This document shows, in pieces, positions 61,726-64,000 of a DNA stretch of 64,000 bases (position 1 is its first letter; the number at the start of each line of letters is the position of its first letter). Source of the stretch: Taklimakanibacter lacteus (lineage in GTDB: Bacteria > Pseudomonadota > Alphaproteobacteria > Rhizobiales > Aestuariivirgaceae). The notes beneath the pieces are model-generated. The model had not been told where the DNA came from, did no database searches, and was given only the letters and a program-made list of their open reading frames with translations. The DNA lies in the NCBI GenBank assembly GCA_003576695.1, contig QOZQ01000001.1, positions 1 to 64,000 on the forward strand. Reading direction: 5' to 3'. A program made the position numbers and the translations under genes.

Positions 61726-62703
61726 CTACCCCGGCTTGTAAACCCGGCTTGCTTCCGGATCGTCACTCGCAAAGGGAAGGGCCATCAGCTCGTTCCAGGC
61801 GGCTTGGGGGATCGGAAAATTCGCCCAGTCGAGCGTCTGCGCTATCCGTTCGGGCCGGCTGATGCCGCAGATCGTCGAGGCGATGCGATCATCACGCAGC
61901 GAAAACTGCAGGGCCGCGGCGCCGGGCGGGATGCCATGCCGGGCACAGACCTGCTCGATCCTGGCAATCGGCTCGAGCATCTGAGGTGACGCTTCCTGAT
62001 AGACATAGCGCGCATGCGATGCCGAGCCCTTGGCGAGGACGCCGCCCGCATAAGGGGCGGCATTGAGAACGGCGATTCCCTTCTCCCCGGCAAAAGCGAT
62101 CATCTCTTCGGCATTGCGGTTGGCAAGGGTGAAGCGGTTATGGGTGATGAGGGCGTCGAAATCCCAGTCGCGCAGCAGCGGCATCATGATGTCGACGCGC
62201 CCGGCGGCGAGGCCGACCGTCTCGGCCAGCCCTTCCTCCTTCATGCGGAAGAGCTCGGCCAGTGCCCCTTTTGGCCCGGTCACCTCGGAGAGGCTCGCGG
62301 CGTGTTCGGGGTCATGCACATGAAGAAGCTGGATCTTCCCCACATTCAGGGCCTTCAGGCTTTCTTCCAGCGATCGGCGGGCACGGGCGCCGTCGAAGCG
62401 GCCGGTCTCCATGTCGCGATCAAGCTTGGTGGAGATGACGAAGCCCGGCGGCAGTCCGCCCCGTTCGCGGATCACGTCGCCAATCCGCTCTTCGCTGCGG
62501 CCGAAGCCATAATTGCGCGAGGTGTCGATGAAATTCACCGGGCCATCGAAAATGGCGCGCACCGTGGCGCGCGCCTGCTCAACCGCAACGTCATGGCCGT
62601 AAGTGTCGGGCATGCCGCCAAGGGGCGCCAGACCAAAGCAGAGCCTGCTGACGGAGATGCCGGTGCTGCCCAGGGGAAGCTTCGCGAGGGGATCTTGAGT
62701 CAT
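61726..62703 (-). CDS. Aldo/keto reductase (L-fucose/galactose dehydrogenase-like)
   Basis: 325 residues with the AKR tetrad visible: D60 and Y65 (DTSRNYGFGRSEERIG), K93 (STKLD) and the histidine of LLHVHDPE. The shape LGSTGISVSRLCFGLAPLGG and GPKGALAELFRMKEEGLAETVGLAAG fits sugar dehydrogenases that oxidise aldoses at C1. It converges on the MBL-fold gene and follows the deacylase gene on the same strand by 40 bp. Catalytic direction and sugar cannot be decided from sequence. Confidence 0.88.
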   Translation of the reverse strand: MTQDPLAKLPLGSTGISVSRLCFGLAPLGGMPDTYGHDVAVEQARATVRAIFDGPVNFIDTSRNYGFGRSEERIGDVIRERGGLPPGFVISTKLDRDMETGRFDGARARRSLEESLKALNVGKIQLLHVHDPEHAASLSEVTGPKGALAELFRMKEEGLAETVGLAAGRVDIMMPLLRDWDFDALITHNRFTLANRNAEEMIAFAGEKGIAVLNAAPYAGGVLAKGSASHARYVYQEASPQMLEPIARIEQVCARHGIPPGAAALQFSLRDDRIASTICGISRPERIAQTLDWANFPIPQAAWNELMALPFASDDPEASRVYKPG

Positions 62704-62743
62704 TCGATGTCGCTTTCCGATAAAGATGGAATCGAAGCGAAAT

Positions 62744-63736
62744 CTATCCCTCCCTGACCGCGATCACCAGCATGCAGTCGCCGCTTTTGATGAGGCCGGG
62801 GAAGTGGCGCGCGGTGAGGATGCCGTCCCGTTTCGCGTGATAATCGACAGGCGCCACGCCGGTGCGATCGACGGGCCATATTTTGGCAAGGAGATCGCCC
62901 TGCTTCACCTCGGCGCCCAGATCGGCGCAGATCTCGAAGAGGCCGTCATGCTCGCTGAAAGTGAAGCAGTCGCCATCCGGCATGTCGAGCATGATCGAGA
63001 GCGAGGTCTCGACCTCACCCTTCAGGATGCCGGCGTGGATGAGCACATTGCTCAAGCCACGCTTGGCGATGGCATTGGATCTCGCCGAGGACGAGCCGCC
63101 GCCGCCAAGCTCGGTCGACAGGAAGATCCTGCCTTGCGCCTCGACCGAATTGTCGAACATGCCGACGCTGTCGATCTCGAGCAGCATCACGGAATAGGGC
63201 GCCGAAAAAGCCCGCAAGGCGGCGCGGCAGCGCTTCTCCAAGGCCTTATCGGGCAGATGATGGATGCAGGCGAAGGGCAGGAAATCGAGCGTCTTGCCGC
63301 CGGCATGGATATCGACCACGAGATCGGCCATGGGCGCCAGGATGCGCTCGAAATAATCGGCGATCTTCTCGGTCACCGTGCCGTCGGGCCGGCCGGGGAA
63401 GGAGCGGTTCATATTGCCGCGATCGATCGGCGAGGTGCGCGTCGCGGCGCGAAAGGCCGGGTAGTTCATGGCCGGCACGATGATGACGCGGCCCGAGAGC
63501 TTCGCCGGGTCGATCCGGTAAGCGAGGTCCATGAGCGCCACCGGGCCTTCATATTCATCGCCGTGATTGGCGCCGGTGAGGAGCGCCGTCGGACCCTTGC
63601 CGTTCCTCGCCACCGTGATCGGGATCATCACCGAGCCCCAGGCCGAATCGTCGCGGCTGTAAGGCAGGCGGAGAAATCCGTGCTGGACGCCGTCCTTGTC
63701 GAAATCGACGGTCGCGCTGATCGGGCTCGGCTTCAT
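62744..63736 (-). CDS. doeB: DoeB-type N-acetyl-L-2,4-diaminobutyrate deacetylase (AstE/aspartoacylase family)
   Basis: 330 residues, with zinc motif GANHGDEYEGP (H58, E61), ligand HIH/GGKTLDF region, TSPIDRGNMNRSFPGRPDGTVTEKIADYF and C-terminal TGVAPVDYHAKRDGILTARHFPGLIKSGD. The sequence pattern closely fits DoeB/EutE of ectoine catabolism, which deacetylates the ring-opened product to 2,4-diaminobutyrate. No other ectoine genes lie in the window, so further pathway genes may lie beyond the right edge. A partial GntR regulator follows immediately. Confidence 0.85.
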   Translation of the reverse strand: MKPSPISATVDFDKDGVQHGFLRLPYSRDDSAWGSVMIPITVARNGKGPTALLTGANHGDEYEGPVALMDLAYRIDPAKLSGRVIIVPAMNYPAFRAATRTSPIDRGNMNRSFPGRPDGTVTEKIADYFERILAPMADLVVDIHAGGKTLDFLPFACIHHLPDKALEKRCRAALRAFSAPYSVMLLEIDSVGMFDNSVEAQGRIFLSTELGGGGSSSARSNAIAKRGLSNVLIHAGILKGEVETSLSIMLDMPDGDCFTFSEHDGLFEICADLGAEVKQGDLLAKIWPVDRTGVAPVDYHAKRDGILTARHFPGLIKSGDCMLVIAVREG

Positions 63737-63737
63737 T

Positions 63738-64000
63738 TCAGGTCTTTCGATATTGCTGCATGCGCCTGACCCACATGGAGATGTGGCTGCGGCGGATATA
63801 GCCGACGCTTTCCCAGTCGCCGAGCTCCATGGCGGCCAGGATATCGGCCACCTCGCGGCGGAAGACCGAGACCTCATCGGACAGATCGAGATGCGGGGCG
63901 GCCCTGAGCCAGACGCGATTGGTGAGGAAATAGAGGCGCTCGGAAATCTCGCGCAAGGGCGCGTTGCCGATCATGGCCGCCAGCTCATGGAAGAAATCCA
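63738..64000 (-). CDS. GntR/FadR-family regulator, C-terminal part (cut by the window edge)
   Basis: Only the C-terminal end is present; the frame stays open to base 64000. The visible part, FFHELAAMIGNAPLREISERL and then LSDEVSVFRREVADILAAMELGD plus HISMWVRRMQQYRKT, fits the helical FCD effector domain of FadR-type GntR regulators. It ends 1 bp before the doeB start and so is probably co-transcribed with it, a likely local regulator of that operon. The DNA-binding domain lies outside the window. Confidence 0.8.
   Translation of the reverse strand, partial: DFFHELAAMIGNAPLREISERLYFLTNRVWLRAAPHLDLSDEVSVFRREVADILAAMELGDWESVGYIRRSHISMWVRRMQQYRKT

Overview
The window looks like chromosomal DNA of a high-GC alphaproteobacterium, most likely of the order Hyphomicrobiales (Rhizobiales). 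The pointers are tandem alphaproteobacterial porins, an IalB-family protein, many ABC importers for low-abundance solutes, a rhizobial-type phn locus containing a DUF1045 gene and a hexapeptide acetyltransferase, and intergenic GC-rich palindromes resembling the mosaic repeats of that order. Genus cannot be fixed from the sequence alone. I see no rRNA, tRNA, CRISPR array, phage or complete insertion sequence.

Layout. 0.4-5.5 kb: nitrogen salvage (a kinase/PLP-enzyme fusion, an allantoate amidohydrolase-type peptidase, and a divergent ureidoglycine aminohydrolase), then an IalB-like secreted protein and a repeat-rich gap. 6-11.2 kb: a TetR repressor divergent from an RND pump and its adaptor. 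11.2-15.9 kb: two divergent HxlR regulators, two tandem porins and a DUF488 protein. 16.1-27.4 kb: a polyol or sugar operon (ribose-type ABC importer, SorC regulator, aldo/keto reductase, GlpD-like dehydrogenase, class I aldolase, FGGY kinase, GMC oxidoreductase) behind a long palindromic operator. 27.7-35 kb: an autotransporter, an M20 amidohydrolase, three very small basic genes and a GYF/ClpP-like membrane protein. 35-45 kb: a sugar-acid module (lactonase, enolase-superfamily dehydratase, IclR) and a second module (SDR, ABC binding protein, two permeases, aldose-epimerase-like enzyme). Both carry the same TCCG-N6-CGGA element, which is also found in front of the iclR gene. A lytic transglycosylase and a frameshifted lipid-kinase remnant lie between them.

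45-56 kb is a nearly complete C-P lyase locus, phnGHIJKL, phnCDE, DUF1045, phnM, phnN and acetyltransferase, running leftward. An NTF2-like gene on the opposite strand interrupts it between phnL and phnC. Pho-box-like direct repeats precede both phnG and phnC. The locus has no phnP; the DUF1045 2H-type protein is a candidate substitute.

56-64 kb: a TetR regulator divergent from a PotABCD-type importer with a metallo-beta-lactamase-fold enzyme, a large palindrome, an aldo/keto reductase, a DoeB-type deacylase of ectoine catabolism and the end of a GntR/FCD regulator cut by the window edge. Overall the region is a scavenging island for nitrogen, phosphonate, sugar and polyol compounds. Its best leads are the IclR regulon motif, the Pho-box architecture with a possibly leaderless phnG, the polyol operon and the 2H-protein-for-PhnP hypothesis.
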